Below are positions 50,964 through 60,292 of a stretch of DNA of 64,000 bases, piece after piece. The stretch is taken from contig NZ_JBHSEF010000026.1 in NCBI RefSeq assembly GCF_042649045.1, positions 186,001 to 250,000 of the forward strand. The letters run 5' to 3'. Each line of letters starts with the position of its first letter. The stretch's first letter is position 1. This DNA is from Chryseomicrobium palamuruense. GTDB lineage: Bacteria; Bacillota; Bacilli; Bacillales_A; Planococcaceae. The translations under genes and the position numbers were made by a program. The notes under the pieces were generated by a model, which worked only from the letters and a program-made list of their open reading frames with translations, was not told the DNA's origin and did not search any database.

Positions 50964-51749
50964 ATGAAAAAGTTTGTTTATCAACAATTGATTGAACTCA
51001 CTAATACGAAGTGGACGTCAGGAGCTTTAAAGCAATTTGCTCAGTCTCGAATCAGCCGTCACTTGATTTCTTCGTATAAAAAAACATTTCAAATTGATAC
51101 GAATGGAGCACTGAAAAATCAATCAGACTATAAGAGTCTCCATGACTTTTTTATACGTGAGTACGACCGAACAAAAAATGTTCTTGTACCAGCAACAACT
51201 GAAACGGTTATTAGTCCAGTGGATGCGAAAGTGGAATCTATGGGCGAACTGACACCTGAAGGGGAGTTTATGGTAAAAGGGCAGGCTTACTCAGTTCGTC
51301 GATTACTCGCGCGAGCCGATCATGCAGAAGACTTCTACGGTGGAGAGTATGTTGTCCTTTACTTAAGTCCAGCTGACTATCACCGGATTCATTCACCTGT
51401 TGATGGGGTAGTGTATGAGCATTATCTTTCAGGGGGAAGATCATATCCAGTGAACCAACTAGGCCTCCTGTATGGAAAAAAACCGCTCAGTGACAATTAT
51501 CGTGTAGTCAATCTCGTGAAATCACATGGAAAAAAACTAGCGGTCATTAAAGTTGGCGCAATGTTTGTCAATTCGATTGAAATGACTGTAACGAACGATA
51601 CCTGGAGGAAAGGTCAGGAAGTCGGTTATTTTGGATTCGGTTCGACCGTCGTTCTGTTGTTTGAAAAAGGAGCAATTAAGTGGCGAGATACTTGTCAAGT
51701 AGGACGTAAAGTGCAAGTAGGAGAGCCACTTTGCGATATGCTATACTAA
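50964..51749 (+). CDS. psd: Phosphatidylserine decarboxylase
   Basis: 261 residues. Converts phosphatidylserine to phosphatidylethanolamine. The processing site is VGYFGFGSTVVLLFEKG: cleavage within GST makes the pyruvoyl cofactor. VISPVDAKVESMGEL and YLSPADYHRIHSPVDG are also conserved. ATG 50964 with AAAGGA upstream is preferred over GTG 50946. Divergent from pssA across an 84-bp gap that must hold both promoters. Confidence 0.96.
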   Translation: MKKFVYQQLIELTNTKWTSGALKQFAQSRISRHLISSYKKTFQIDTNGALKNQSDYKSLHDFFIREYDRTKNVLVPATTETVISPVDAKVESMGELTPEGEFMVKGQAYSVRRLLARADHAEDFYGGEYVVLYLSPADYHRIHSPVDGVVYEHYLSGGRSYPVNQLGLLYGKKPLSDNYRVVNLVKSHGKKLAVIKVGAMFVNSIEMTVTNDTWRKGQEVGYFGFGSTVVLLFEKGAIKWRDTCQVGRKVQVGEPLCDMLY

Positions 51750-51783
51750 GCAAAGAGTATGATTTAGAAGTGGAGTGTCGCAT

Positions 51784-52305
51784 GTGCTAACTAATTTTGT
51801 ACCGTCACAATTTGTGAAAACGATTTTTCATATTACACCAGAGGAATTAAAAGAGAATGGCATTCGAGGGATTATTACTGATTTAGATAACACCCTCGTT
51901 GAATGGGATCGACCCGATGCGACACCGCAGCTCGTGAAGTGGTTTGCTGAGATGCAGCAAGCTGGCATTCAAGTGACGATTGTATCGAATAATAATGAGA
52001 TGCGTGTGAAAGCATTTGCCGATCCTATGCAAATTCCTTTTATTTATAAAGCGCGTAAACCGTTTCGACAAGCGTTCCGTCGTGCGTTACATCTAATGGG
52101 TCTAAAACCAAACGAAGTCGTTGTTATTGGAGATCAACTATTGACGGATGTCCTTGGTGGTAACCGATTACACCTTCATACGATTTTAGTGATTCCTGTC
52201 GCCAAATCAGATGGGTTCTTTACTCGTTTTAATCGATTGGTGGAGCGACGAATCTTCAGTTACTTAAAAAGAAAAGGTCATATCATGTGGGGAGATGAAG
52301 CGTAA
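51784..52305 (+). CDS. yqeG: YqeG, HAD-superfamily phosphatase
   Basis: 173 residues. HAD motif I GIITDLDNTLVEWDRP (catalytic Asp pair), VTIVSNNNEMRV, YKARKPFRQAF and GDQLLTDVLGGNR. The family resembles phosphatidylglycerophosphate phosphatases, and its neighbours here are phospholipid enzymes, but the gene begins the conserved yqeG-yqeH-aroE cluster. GTG 51784 aligns with the family start and has GGAG 8 nt upstream; GTG 51775 is an alternative. The stop overlaps yqeH by one base. Confidence 0.92.
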   Translation: MLTNFVPSQFVKTIFHITPEELKENGIRGIITDLDNTLVEWDRPDATPQLVKWFAEMQQAGIQVTIVSNNNEMRVKAFADPMQIPFIYKARKPFRQAFRRALHLMGLKPNEVVVIGDQLLTDVLGGNRLHLHTILVIPVAKSDGFFTRFNRLVERRIFSYLKRKGHIMWGDEA

Positions 52306-53405
52306 TGGAAGAAATTAAATGTATTGGATGCGGCGTGCCAATCCAAACCGAAGACCCTACAAAGCTTGGCTACGCCCCTCCTTCTAGCTTAGAAAAAGAA
52401 GAGGTCGTGTGCCAAAGATGTTTCCGCTTAAAAAACTATAATGAAATCCAGGCTGTTGAACTGACAGATGATGATTTCTTAAAGATTTTAAATGGTCTTG
52501 GAAAACAACAAGGCCTCATTGTGAAAATCGTTGATATTTTCGACATCAATGGAAGCTGGTTGCCAGGATTGCACCGTTTCGTAGGAAACAATCCTGTGCT
52601 ATTAATTGCCAATAAATCGGATATTTTACCGAAGTCTGTGAAAAAGCACAAAGTAATCAACTGGCTACGTAGAGAAGCAAAAGCGATGGGCTTACAGACA
52701 GCTGATATCTTACTTGTCAGTGCAGCAAAAGGCCAGGGTATGATTGAGGCGATGGAGCGTATTGATGAACTCCGTGCCGGTCAAAATGTCTACGTTGTGG
52801 GTTCGACGAATGTTGGAAAATCAACATTTATTAATCGGATTATTAAACAGGCAACTGGTGAAGAACAAGTGATTACAACATCTCAGTTCCCGGGAACAAC
52901 ACTGGATATGATTCAAATTCCTATTGAAGATGGAAAGTATATTTGCGATACGCCAGGAATTATCAATCATCATCAAATGGCGCACTATGTGGATCCATCT
53001 GAACTAAAGTTTATTTTACCGAAAAATGAAATCAAACCAAAAGTGTATCAGTTGAATCCAGAGCAGACACTCTTTATTGGTGGACTTGCTCGTTTTGACT
53101 TTGTTCAAGGCGAACGCTCGGCGTTTACCGCGCACATTTCCAACCACTTATCGATTCACCGTACAAAACTTTCCAATGCAGATGCACTCTATGCGGAGCA
53201 CAAGGGAGAAATGCTATCACCACCAGGAGAAAATTTTGCTGAAGCTTATCCGGAACTGGTGCGTCATGAGTTCTCGATTAAAGAACCAAAGACGGACATC
53301 GTCTTCTCTGGATTGGGATGGATCACTTGCCAAACAGCTGGCACCGTTGTAGCAGCACATGTTCCAAAGGGAGTTGCGGTCATGGTTCGACCGTCGTTAA
53401 TTTAA
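52305..53405 (+). CDS. yqeH: YqeH, circularly permuted GTPase for 30S assembly
   Basis: 366 residues. An N-terminal treble-clef zinc finger (CIGCGVPIQ and VVCQRCFRLKNY) is followed by a permuted G domain in the order G4 (IANKSDILPKS), G5, G1 (VGSTNVGKSTFINR), G2, G3 (CDTPGI). The C-terminal domain (TQTAGTVV-like) probably binds RNA. YqeH is needed for small-subunit maturation. ATG 52305 has GGGGAGA about 9 nt upstream. Confidence 0.97.
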   Translation: MEEIKCIGCGVPIQTEDPTKLGYAPPSSLEKEEVVCQRCFRLKNYNEIQAVELTDDDFLKILNGLGKQQGLIVKIVDIFDINGSWLPGLHRFVGNNPVLLIANKSDILPKSVKKHKVINWLRREAKAMGLQTADILLVSAAKGQGMIEAMERIDELRAGQNVYVVGSTNVGKSTFINRIIKQATGEEQVITTSQFPGTTLDMIQIPIEDGKYICDTPGIINHHQMAHYVDPSELKFILPKNEIKPKVYQLNPEQTLFIGGLARFDFVQGERSAFTAHISNHLSIHRTKLSNADALYAEHKGEMLSPPGENFAEAYPELVRHEFSIKEPKTDIVFSGLGWITCQTAGTVVAAHVPKGVAVMVRPSLI

Positions 53406-53406
53406 T

Positions 53407-54201
53407 ATGAAGAAATGGTATGCCGTCCTCGGTCATCCGATTCACCATTCCATTTCCCCTCGTATGCACGAGGCATGGTTTCAAAAATACAACATAGAAG
53501 CGAGCTATGTGCCGATTCTCGTGAAACCGGGAGAGCTAGAAAAGGCAGTCGACAGCTTAAAGTTACTCGGCTGTAGTGGATTTAATGTGACCGTTCCATA
53601 CAAAGAAGAAATCATACCGTTTCTCAATGAGCTGGATGTTTCCGCAAAAGTTGCGGGTGCGGTCAATACAGTTGTGAATCGAGATGGTCAACTTATAGGG
53701 CACAATACAGACGGCAGGGGTCTTCTCGCGAATATTTCTGGATTATCAGAAGAGAAGCGTGTGCTGGTGATTGGAGCAGGTGGAGCAGCAAAAGGGATAG
53801 TGGCAGCCTTAAAAGAGCGCCACATCAGAACACTCTTCATTGCCAACCGCACACTTGAAAAGGCTGTGCAACTCGCTGAATGGGCTAGTGGTACGGCCAT
53901 CACCTATTCACAGGCAGAAGACATGTTTTCCACATTTGATATCGTTATTCAAACCACTTCGGTTGGAATGGAGGAAGATATAAGTCCCGTCAACTTGAAG
54001 GGGTGGCATCCATCGATGACGGCGATTGATATTATCTACTCCCCGCCTGAAACGGCGTTTTTAAGGCAAGCAAGAGAAGAGGGGGCATTCACCATGAACG
54101 GACTGAGTATGCTTATTGGTCAAGGTGCCCTCGCATTTGAATTATGGACAGGGATCTACCCGGACCAAGACTATTGTAAAAAGACGGTATTTTCGTCTTA
54201 A
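53407..54201 (+). CDS. aroE: Shikimate dehydrogenase
   Basis: 264 residues. Substrate site HPIHHSISPRMHEA and VTVPYKEEI (catalytic Lys), NTDGRGLLANI, NADP fold VLVIGAGGAAKGIVAAL, and GLSMLIGQGALAFELW at the C-terminus. Fourth step of the shikimate pathway, feeding pheA in this window. It starts one base after yqeH without an obvious Shine-Dalgarno sequence, so it is probably coupled. Confidence 0.97.
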   Translation: MKKWYAVLGHPIHHSISPRMHEAWFQKYNIEASYVPILVKPGELEKAVDSLKLLGCSGFNVTVPYKEEIIPFLNELDVSAKVAGAVNTVVNRDGQLIGHNTDGRGLLANISGLSEEKRVLVIGAGGAAKGIVAALKERHIRTLFIANRTLEKAVQLAEWASGTAITYSQAEDMFSTFDIVIQTTSVGMEEDISPVNLKGWHPSMTAIDIIYSPPETAFLRQAREEGAFTMNGLSMLIGQGALAFELWTGIYPDQDYCKKTVFSS

Positions 54202-54214
54202 AAGGAGAATTTTT

Positions 54215-54511
54215 ATGTTAACAGGTAAACAAAAGCGATTTTTACGTGCAGAAGCGCACCATTTGTCCCCGATTTTCCAAGTCGGAAAAGGTGGCGTGAA
54301 CGATCAAATGGTGACCCAAATCAAGGAAGCACTCGAAGTGCGTGAACTACTAAAAGTATCGATTCTTCAAAACTGTGAAGACGACAAAAATGAAGTGGCT
54401 AAAGAGCTTGCTGCAAAATCAGGTGCGGAACTTGTGCAACTTATTGGAATGACGATTGTCTTATATAAAGAATCAAAAAACCACAAAAAGATTTTACTGC
54501 CTCGTGCCTAA
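54215..54511 (+). CDS. yhbY: YhbY/YqeI-family CRM-domain RNA-binding protein
   Basis: 98 residues: LTGKQKRFLRAEAHHLSPIF, QVGKGGVNDQMVTQIKEALE (GxxG loop of the CRM fold) and QLIGMTIVLYKES. It associates with pre-50S particles. ATG 54215 follows AAAGGAGAATTTTT. The stop overlaps the nadD start by one base. Confidence 0.96.
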   Translation: MLTGKQKRFLRAEAHHLSPIFQVGKGGVNDQMVTQIKEALEVRELLKVSILQNCEDDKNEVAKELAAKSGAELVQLIGMTIVLYKESKNHKKILLPRA

Positions 54512-55086
54512 TGAAACAACGCATTGGGATTTTAGGAGGTACGTTTAATCCACCGCATTACGGTCATTTACTCATTGCCAATGAAGTGAAGCAGCAACTT
54601 GCGCTCGATGAACTCGTCTTTTTACCAAATGCGCTATCGCCATTTAAACAAATAGATCAACGTGTGAATGACACGCAACGTGTCGAGATGTTATCGCTCG
54701 CTCTTTCAGAACTACCAGAAAGTCGTATCGAGACACTTGAACTATCAAGAGGTGGTATTTCTTACACGTATGATACGATGGTCGAACTATCTGAAAACTA
54801 CCCAAATAGCGAGATATTCTTTATTATTGGTGCAGACCAAGTCGAGAAGCTGTCAGCCTGGTACCGCATTGATGAACTTATCAAACTGGTGACACTCGTG
54901 GCAGTCCCTCGTCCGGGATACAAGCTCTTCACGTCGTATGATGTGCAGCAAGTCATGATTCCTATGCTCGATGTTTCCTCTACAGAGCTAAGAAAACGGC
55001 TTGCCAACCGGAAGACGGTGAAGTTTTTAATGCCAGATTCCGTCGCTACCTATTGTGAGGTGAATCGTCTCTATGATGACGCGTGA
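54511..55086 (+). CDS. nadD: Nicotinate-nucleotide adenylyltransferase
   Basis: 191 residues. RIGILGGTFNPPHYGHLLIA is the nucleotidyltransferase (H/T)xGH signature. FLPNALSPFK, FIIGADQVEKLSAWY and the second signature VSSTELRKRL follow. It makes NaAD from NaMN. The start overlaps the yhbY stop (TAATG), and its 3' end overlaps yqeK by 14 bases. Confidence 0.97.
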   Translation: MKQRIGILGGTFNPPHYGHLLIANEVKQQLALDELVFLPNALSPFKQIDQRVNDTQRVEMLSLALSELPESRIETLELSRGGISYTYDTMVELSENYPNSEIFFIIGADQVEKLSAWYRIDELIKLVTLVAVPRPGYKLFTSYDVQQVMIPMLDVSSTELRKRLANRKTVKFLMPDSVATYCEVNRLYDDA

Positions 55087-55630
55087 TGAAATCTTAAAAA
55101 AAATTCGACCACGTATGAAAGAAAAACGCTTCCTTCATACAATTGGTGTCGCTGATACAGCGATGAAGCTTGCCGAACAATCGGGAATGAATCCTAAGAA
55201 TGCTGAACTTGCAGGACTATTACACGATGTCTGTAAATATGCCAACTTGGAATGGATGGCGGAACAAATTCAGGGTCACGCATTAGACCCTCGATTACTC
55301 GACCATCATCATGAATTGTGGCACGGTCCAGTAGGAAGTCTCGTGGCGAAGTATGAATTTGGTGTACATGACGAAGATGTGTTAAACGCCATAAAGTACC
55401 ATACAACGGGACGAATAGGTATGTCGAAACTTGAGAAAATTATCTATGTAGCGGATATGATTGAACCATCTCGTGATTTCCCGAATGTGGACGAATTGAG
55501 AGAGAAGACATTTAAAGATATAGAAATTGGGATGAAGTATGGCATTCGACATACGATACAATTTCTTGTGATGAAAAAGCAAGTAGTGTTCCCCGATTCG
55601 TTTGAATGCTATAATGACTGTTGGAAATAA
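55073..55630 (+). CDS. yqeK: YqeK, HD-domain Ap4A hydrolase family
   Basis: 185 residues. HD metal site: FLHTIGVADTAMKLAE, GLLHDVCKYA, DHHHELWHGPVGSLVA and YHTTGRIGMSKLEKIIYVAD. The family hydrolyses symmetrical diadenosine tetraphosphate. ATG 55073 and ATG 55076 are adjacent and either may be used; GAGGTG lies 10 nt upstream. It overlaps nadD, so expression is coupled. Confidence 0.95.
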   Translation: MMTRDEILKKIRPRMKEKRFLHTIGVADTAMKLAEQSGMNPKNAELAGLLHDVCKYANLEWMAEQIQGHALDPRLLDHHHELWHGPVGSLVAKYEFGVHDEDVLNAIKYHTTGRIGMSKLEKIIYVADMIEPSRDFPNVDELREKTFKDIEIGMKYGIRHTIQFLVMKKQVVFPDSFECYNDCWK

Positions 55631-55645
55631 GAAAGGGAAGATGAA

Positions 55646-55999
55646 ATGAACTCTGAATTACTGATGAAACTTGCTGCCAAAGCAGCTGACGATAAAAAAG
55701 CACAGGACATCGTTGTTCTTAATATGCAAGGTGTTTCACCGATTGCCGACTACTTTGTGATTTGCCATGCCAATTCAGATCGCCAAGTCCAAGCGATTGC
55801 TAAAGAAATCAAAGACAAAGCGGAAGAAAATACAGTGCTCGTGAAGAAAATGGAAGGATATGATGAAGGCCGTTGGGTTTTGATCGATATGGGTGATGTT
55901 GTTGCTCATGTATTCCACCGTGATGAGCGTTCGTATTATAACTTAGAGCGTCTATGGGGCGATGCACCAATTGAGTTCATCGAAATGGCAGCAGATTAA
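55646..55999 (+). CDS. rsfS: RsfS, ribosome silencing factor
   Basis: 117 residues (Iojap family): DDKKAQDIVVLNMQGVSPIA, DYFVICHANSDRQVQAIA, EGYDEGRWVLIDMGDVVAHV, YNLERLWGDAP. RsfS binds uL14 and blocks subunit joining under starvation. ATG 55646 follows AAAGGGAAGATGAA. yqeM starts two bases after its stop codon begins to read out. Confidence 0.97.
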   Translation: MNSELLMKLAAKAADDKKAQDIVVLNMQGVSPIADYFVICHANSDRQVQAIAKEIKDKAEENTVLVKKMEGYDEGRWVLIDMGDVVAHVFHRDERSYYNLERLWGDAPIEFIEMAAD

Positions 56000-56000
56000 G

Positions 56001-56723
56001 ATGTACCAAAAGTTTGCCACGATATATGACCGGTTAATGGAAGACATTCCCTATGAAAACTACTTGGCGTGGGTGTCTCATGAAACAGGTGGGTTCGCAG
56101 GAAAATCGGTGATGGAACTCGGATGCGGTACTGGAACTCTGGCAATTGGTTTTGCTCATTTAGGCGCGAAGGTAATTGGGCTCGATTTATCTGCCGAGAT
56201 GATTCATCAAGCGAAATTAAAATCGGTTGAAGAAGAAGTCGACGTCGAATTTATTCAAGGGTCTATGACGGATTTTACAGTGGACCAACTACTAGATATC
56301 ATCGTAATTCCGATTGATTCTCTTAACTATTTAGAAAGTAAAGTTGATATTGTTACGACATTTGCCTCAATATATCGTGCACTGAAACCAGGTGGACATC
56401 TATTTTTTGATGTTCATTCGCTGGATAAAATAGAAGCGTATTTAGACGGCCCCTTCATCTATGAAGATGATGAAGTCGCTTATCTATGGAGCACAGAACC
56501 CGGTGAAGCGGAGTATTCGGTGTATCACGACATCACTTTTTTTGTCGCTGCAGCGGATGGGCGCTATGATCGATTTGAAGAGCATCACTATCAACGCACT
56601 TTTCCAGTGGTAGAGTATCAACAGCTCTTACAGAATAGCGGATTTCATTCGATAACAAGTTCAGATGATGTATTTGGTGAAGAACATGAAGGTCTTCGTC
56701 AGTTCATTCACGCTGTAAAATAA
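56001..56723 (+). CDS. yqeM: YqeM, class I SAM-dependent methyltransferase
   Basis: 240 residues. SAM motif I is SVMELGCGTGTLAIGFA; DLSAEMIHQAK and SLNYLESK fit the family, and GGHLFFDVHS is the post-II region. Substrate unknown. ATG 56001 follows the rsfS stop by one base and gives the usual start MYQKFATIYDRLM; an in-frame ATG at 55962 would extend into rsfS. No separate Shine-Dalgarno sequence, so it is coupled to rsfS. Confidence 0.93.
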   Translation: MYQKFATIYDRLMEDIPYENYLAWVSHETGGFAGKSVMELGCGTGTLAIGFAHLGAKVIGLDLSAEMIHQAKLKSVEEEVDVEFIQGSMTDFTVDQLLDIIVIPIDSLNYLESKVDIVTTFASIYRALKPGGHLFFDVHSLDKIEAYLDGPFIYEDDEVAYLWSTEPGEAEYSVYHDITFFVAAADGRYDRFEEHHYQRTFPVVEYQQLLQNSGFHSITSSDDVFGEEHEGLRQFIHAVK

Positions 56724-56798
56724 TGCTTCCTGTTAATGGGGAAATCGAGTATAGTTAATGCTAACTCCTTCCATTCCCCCATAGCGGGAGGTTTTTTT

Positions 56799-57371
56799 AT
56801 TCGACCACAACCTTTTTACACATCACCCAAATTTCTTCTTAGCATCATAGCCGCTGCAGTTCTCCTCGGACTGGCGTTTATGATGACCAGCAGTCCGCCT
56901 CCTCTAGAGATTGCTGCCAATCCAACACCTATTGAAACCGTGGACGTGCCAGTTGAAGTTCCTACGACAGTTATCGTGGAGATCAAAGGAGCCGTCATCA
57001 AACCAGGCATCTATGAATTACCAAGCGGAAGTCGCCTTTTTGAACTTATTGAAAAGGCAGGCGGTCTCTTACCAGAGAGTGACGACCTTCAAATCAATCA
57101 AGCCTCTTTACTTACAGATGAACAGTCGGTCTATATTCCTGTCGAAGGGGAGACCGTTCCAGCGAATTCAACGGAGAGTGAGTTCATCAACATTAATACA
57201 GCAGACGCAAACTTGTTACAAACGCTGCCTGGAATTGGTCCAGCAAAGGCAGCCGCCATCATTGCATTTCGTGAAAAAACGCCATTTACAACACCTGAAG
57301 ACTTGAATGAAGTCGACGGAATAGGAGACAAAACGATGGAGCAACTACTCACACTGATTTCAGTGAAGTGA
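56799..57371 (+). CDS. comEA: ComEA, membrane DNA receptor for transformation (probable ATT start)
   Basis: 190 residues from ATT 56799. A short cytoplasmic start (RPQPFYTSPK) and one membrane anchor (FLLSIIAAAVLLGLAFMM) are followed by an SLBB domain (IKGAVIKPGIYELPSGSRLF) and a C-terminal pair of helix-hairpin-helix motifs (INTADANLLQTLPGIGPAKA, LNEVDGIGDKTMEQLL) that bind incoming DNA. GGGAGG (56786-56791) is 7 nt before ATT. The only upstream canonical start, ATG 56736, lacks a ribosome binding site and lies ahead of a possible -10 box (TATAGT 56750-56755). Confidence 0.92.
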   Translation: MRPQPFYTSPKFLLSIIAAAVLLGLAFMMTSSPPPLEIAANPTPIETVDVPVEVPTTVIVEIKGAVIKPGIYELPSGSRLFELIEKAGGLLPESDDLQINQASLLTDEQSVYIPVEGETVPANSTESEFININTADANLLQTLPGIGPAKAAAIIAFREKTPFTTPEDLNEVDGIGDKTMEQLLTLISVK

Positions 57372-57372
57372 G

Positions 57373-57402
57373 TTGACGCTAGTCGTCTTCCCTAGGTAAA
57401 CT
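57373..57402 (+). promoter_or_regulatory. Possible promoter for comEB-comEC
   Basis: TTGACG (57373-57378), 18 bp, TAAACT (57397-57402), immediately after the comEA stop. Confidence 0.45.
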
Positions 57403-57426
57403 GGTTACAAGATAGGGGGAGTGGCA

Positions 57427-58008
57427 ATGGAGCGAATAACGTGGGATCAATTTTTCTTGGCACAAGGACATTTACTGGCACTGCGAAGTACTTGTACGCG
57501 ACTTGCAGTTGGTGCCGTCGTCGTACGTGACCGACGTATTATTTCAGCAGGGTATAATGGGTCGATTTCAGGTGGTGATCACTGCATCGATCAAGGTTGT
57601 TATGTCATCGATAATCATTGTGTACGAACGGTTCATGCGGAGATGAACGCTCTTTTACAATGTGCGAAGTACGGCGTTTCTGTAAGTGGGGCTGACATAT
57701 ATGTCACGCATTTTCCATGTCTACCATGCACAAAGTCAATTATTCAAGCCGGTATTGCTCGCATCTACTATGCAACGGATTATAAAAACAATTCGTATGC
57801 TATTGAATTACTTGAGCAAGCCGGTGTTGATGTGATTCATGTCCCATTTGATGCAAAAAAAGTGGATTTCTTATCGACTGAAAAAGAGCAACTGACACGA
57901 GATCTTCTTAATGAACTCGCTGCCCAGTCTATGCCGCCAGAAAAATTAGAAGCCTACGAACAAAAGGTGGATCATTTATTTGGGGCGAAGGAACGTCTTT
58001 CAAACTAA
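57427..58008 (+). CDS. comEB: ComEB, dCMP/deoxycytidylate deaminase family
   Basis: 193 residues. Zinc deaminase motifs TVHAEMNALLQCAKYG and HFPCLPCTKSIIQAG. The N-terminus MERITWDQFFLAQGHLLALR matches dCMP deaminases. It sits in the comE operon but is not itself needed for DNA uptake in B. subtilis. ATG 57427 has AGGGGGA 6 nt upstream; GTG 57421 touches it. It overlaps comEC by 29 bases. Confidence 0.95.
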   Translation: MERITWDQFFLAQGHLLALRSTCTRLAVGAVVVRDRRIISAGYNGSISGGDHCIDQGCYVIDNHCVRTVHAEMNALLQCAKYGVSVSGADIYVTHFPCLPCTKSIIQAGIARIYYATDYKNNSYAIELLEQAGVDVIHVPFDAKKVDFLSTEKEQLTRDLLNELAAQSMPPEKLEAYEQKVDHLFGAKERLSN

Positions 58009-60265
58009 TTGGGTTTATATCGCTATGGCTGCCAGTTTTGGTTGCTTGGTGACGTTTGATTCGCAGAAGTGGATTCCCGCAGGACTCCTGCTCTGCGTTT
58101 TTTTATGGTTTAGAATAGGGAAAGTAGTGGCATTGTCGAGTGCTATGACTATTTTCATCTTTGCCATCTATACTCATTCTGTTTTACCTGTAGACTCAAA
58201 GCTTCAAGGGCCAATAACAGGAACCATCACGAGTACACATAAATTGTCCGGAGAAAAATGGACAGGTTTTATAGAAACGGAACAAAATGAAAAAATCTAT
58301 ATATCTTACAAGGTTCCTAGTGAAGAGTCTTTTACCCGCATGAAAGCACAAGTTTGGACGGGAATGATTGTCGAACTTCATGTTAGTCCAGTACCTGTAC
58401 GCTTACAAAGCCATGCATTTGAGTTTTCTTTTCAAGATTACTTGATGTCGAAAGGAGCATCTGGAGCGTATCAATCTTCTAAATGGCGAGAGATTGGTCC
58501 AGATGACAGGTGGATGTGGCGTTTGGAACGACTCGTTGCCTCGTATCGCAAAAACGTTCATCAGAATATAGTTGAAAAAGTGCCAGTGTCTTTGCATGAT
58601 GAGTTCTTGTCTCTATCGATTGGAGATCGTTCTCTAACCGATCAAGACAATGCACGTCTATATCAGCGACTGGGGTTGTCGCATCTTTTTGCTATTTCCG
58701 GACTACATATTGGTTTAATGACTGGAGGGCTTTATTTTCTCCTGCTGCACTTGAATGTCCGACTATTCACCATCCACTGGATTTTATTGATCACTGTGCC
58801 AAGCTATATGTTGTTAGCGGGAGCCGCACCATCCGTTGTGCGCGCTTCTCTCATGGTAATGATCATAGTGGCTTTTCAGCGGTTTCAAATGAAAACGGAT
58901 CCTTCGGACTTACTTTCATGGGTCTTCATTGGAACTTTAGTATGGTCTCCGTTTTATTTTTTGCAACCCGGATATCAACTCTCTTTTGCAGCGGTCTTTA
59001 GTTTAATTTACTCGTCCCGTTTTCTGAGTAGACAGTCGTTTGTTCGTGGCCTATTTGCGACAACGCTCATATGTCAAGTGGCTGTACTTCCCATTGTACT
59101 TTTTCATTTCCAACAGATCTCCATCATCTCTCTCATCGTAAATCTTATAGCCATCCCGTTATTTACATTCCTATTGTTGCCAATCAGCCTATTTTATAGT
59201 GTTTATGCCCAACTTCCATTCCATACATTACTTGGAATTAATAAGTATGCGGTACTTAGAGAAAAGATCCAGCAACTATTTGAATGGTTTGCTAGCTGGC
59301 CGTTAAGTGTGTGGACGCCCCCAACCATTGAGGGAGTTCTTCCACTTGTTCTTTTATTTATTTTAGTTTCTTTTGTTTTAGCTGAAATTTCATTGTGGAA
59401 AGGCATTACAGTATTTCTTGCTACAGCGATGTTTTGGTCCAGTCTTCCTCACACTTATCCAGACGCTAGAGTAACATTTTTGTATGTAGGGCAAGGGGAT
59501 AGCACGCTAATCGAATTACCATATAGAAAATATACGATTTTAATAGATAGTGGGGGAGTGACGCGGTTTGAGAAAGAAGACTGGAAACAGGGGAAGGAGT
59601 ATGAGGTGGGAACGTCGATTGTTGCTCCGTATCTGCGTGCACAAGGAATTTCGACCATCGATTTATTTATACTTACACATGCCGATGCTGACCATACAGA
59701 AGGAGCCGATGAGATTCTTAAACAGTTCAGTGTTCGACAACTTGTTATACCCAAAGGGGTGATTCACTTACCCGAAATGCAAGATGTACTCCAACTTGCG
59801 GAGAAAAATAAAGTCGCTGTCATTGAACTCGAAGACTCCATAACTGTCTCGTCAAAGCAAGCTCATTTTTTTGTCGGAGCCATCTCGAACAGTTATTTAG
59901 GCAATGATAGTTCATTGCTTACCATCCTCGATGTGTATTCACAAAAATTTGTATTTGCAGGTGATTTAGAGGTCGATGGTGAGAAGATCGCTCTAAAAAG
60001 ATATACAGATCTCTTAAAGAATACGGATATTTTAAAACTTGGCCACCACGGCAGTAAAACGTCTTCTAATCCGGTATGGCTCGACCATCTGACACCTTCC
60101 TTTGCCATCGGTAGTGCGGGTCAAGAGAATCGGTATGGTCATCCGCACAAAGAAGTACTCGCGGCATTACATGAGAGAGGAATCGATTACGCAGGAACAC
60201 ATGAGTATGGAACCATTCAAATTTCAGTTGATCGAAAAGGAAATGTTACGTTGATCGAAAAGTAA
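57980..60265 (+). CDS. comEC: ComEC, DNA-uptake channel
   Basis: 761 residues. N-terminal membrane segment and DUF4131 region (ITGTITSTHKLSGEKWTGF), the multi-spanning competence domain (HLFAISGLHIGLMTGGLYFL, AGAAPSVVRASLMVMIIVAF), then a C-terminal metallo-beta-lactamase domain (about 500-761: FLYVGQGDSTLIELP, LTHADADHTEGADEIL, LKLGHHGSKTSSNPVW) likely to degrade the non-transported strand. TTG 57980 has AAAAGGTGG 9 nt upstream and lies inside comEB. A terminator follows. Confidence 0.96.
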   Translation: MGRRNVFQTNWVYIAMAASFGCLVTFDSQKWIPAGLLLCVFLWFRIGKVVALSSAMTIFIFAIYTHSVLPVDSKLQGPITGTITSTHKLSGEKWTGFIETEQNEKIYISYKVPSEESFTRMKAQVWTGMIVELHVSPVPVRLQSHAFEFSFQDYLMSKGASGAYQSSKWREIGPDDRWMWRLERLVASYRKNVHQNIVEKVPVSLHDEFLSLSIGDRSLTDQDNARLYQRLGLSHLFAISGLHIGLMTGGLYFLLLHLNVRLFTIHWILLITVPSYMLLAGAAPSVVRASLMVMIIVAFQRFQMKTDPSDLLSWVFIGTLVWSPFYFLQPGYQLSFAAVFSLIYSSRFLSRQSFVRGLFATTLICQVAVLPIVLFHFQQISIISLIVNLIAIPLFTFLLLPISLFYSVYAQLPFHTLLGINKYAVLREKIQQLFEWFASWPLSVWTPPTIEGVLPLVLLFILVSFVLAEISLWKGITVFLATAMFWSSLPHTYPDARVTFLYVGQGDSTLIELPYRKYTILIDSGGVTRFEKEDWKQGKEYEVGTSIVAPYLRAQGISTIDLFILTHADADHTEGADEILKQFSVRQLVIPKGVIHLPEMQDVLQLAEKNKVAVIELEDSITVSSKQAHFFVGAISNSYLGNDSSLLTILDVYSQKFVFAGDLEVDGEKIALKRYTDLLKNTDILKLGHHGSKTSSNPVWLDHLTPSFAIGSAGQENRYGHPHKEVLAALHERGIDYAGTHEYGTIQISVDRKGNVTLIEK

Positions 60266-60292
60266 AAAAACACCTCGAGTGAGGTGTTTTCA
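60264..60292. terminator. Bidirectional terminator between comEC and yqzM
   Basis: AAAACACCTC-gagt-GAGGTGTTTT symmetrical hairpin. Confidence 0.88.
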
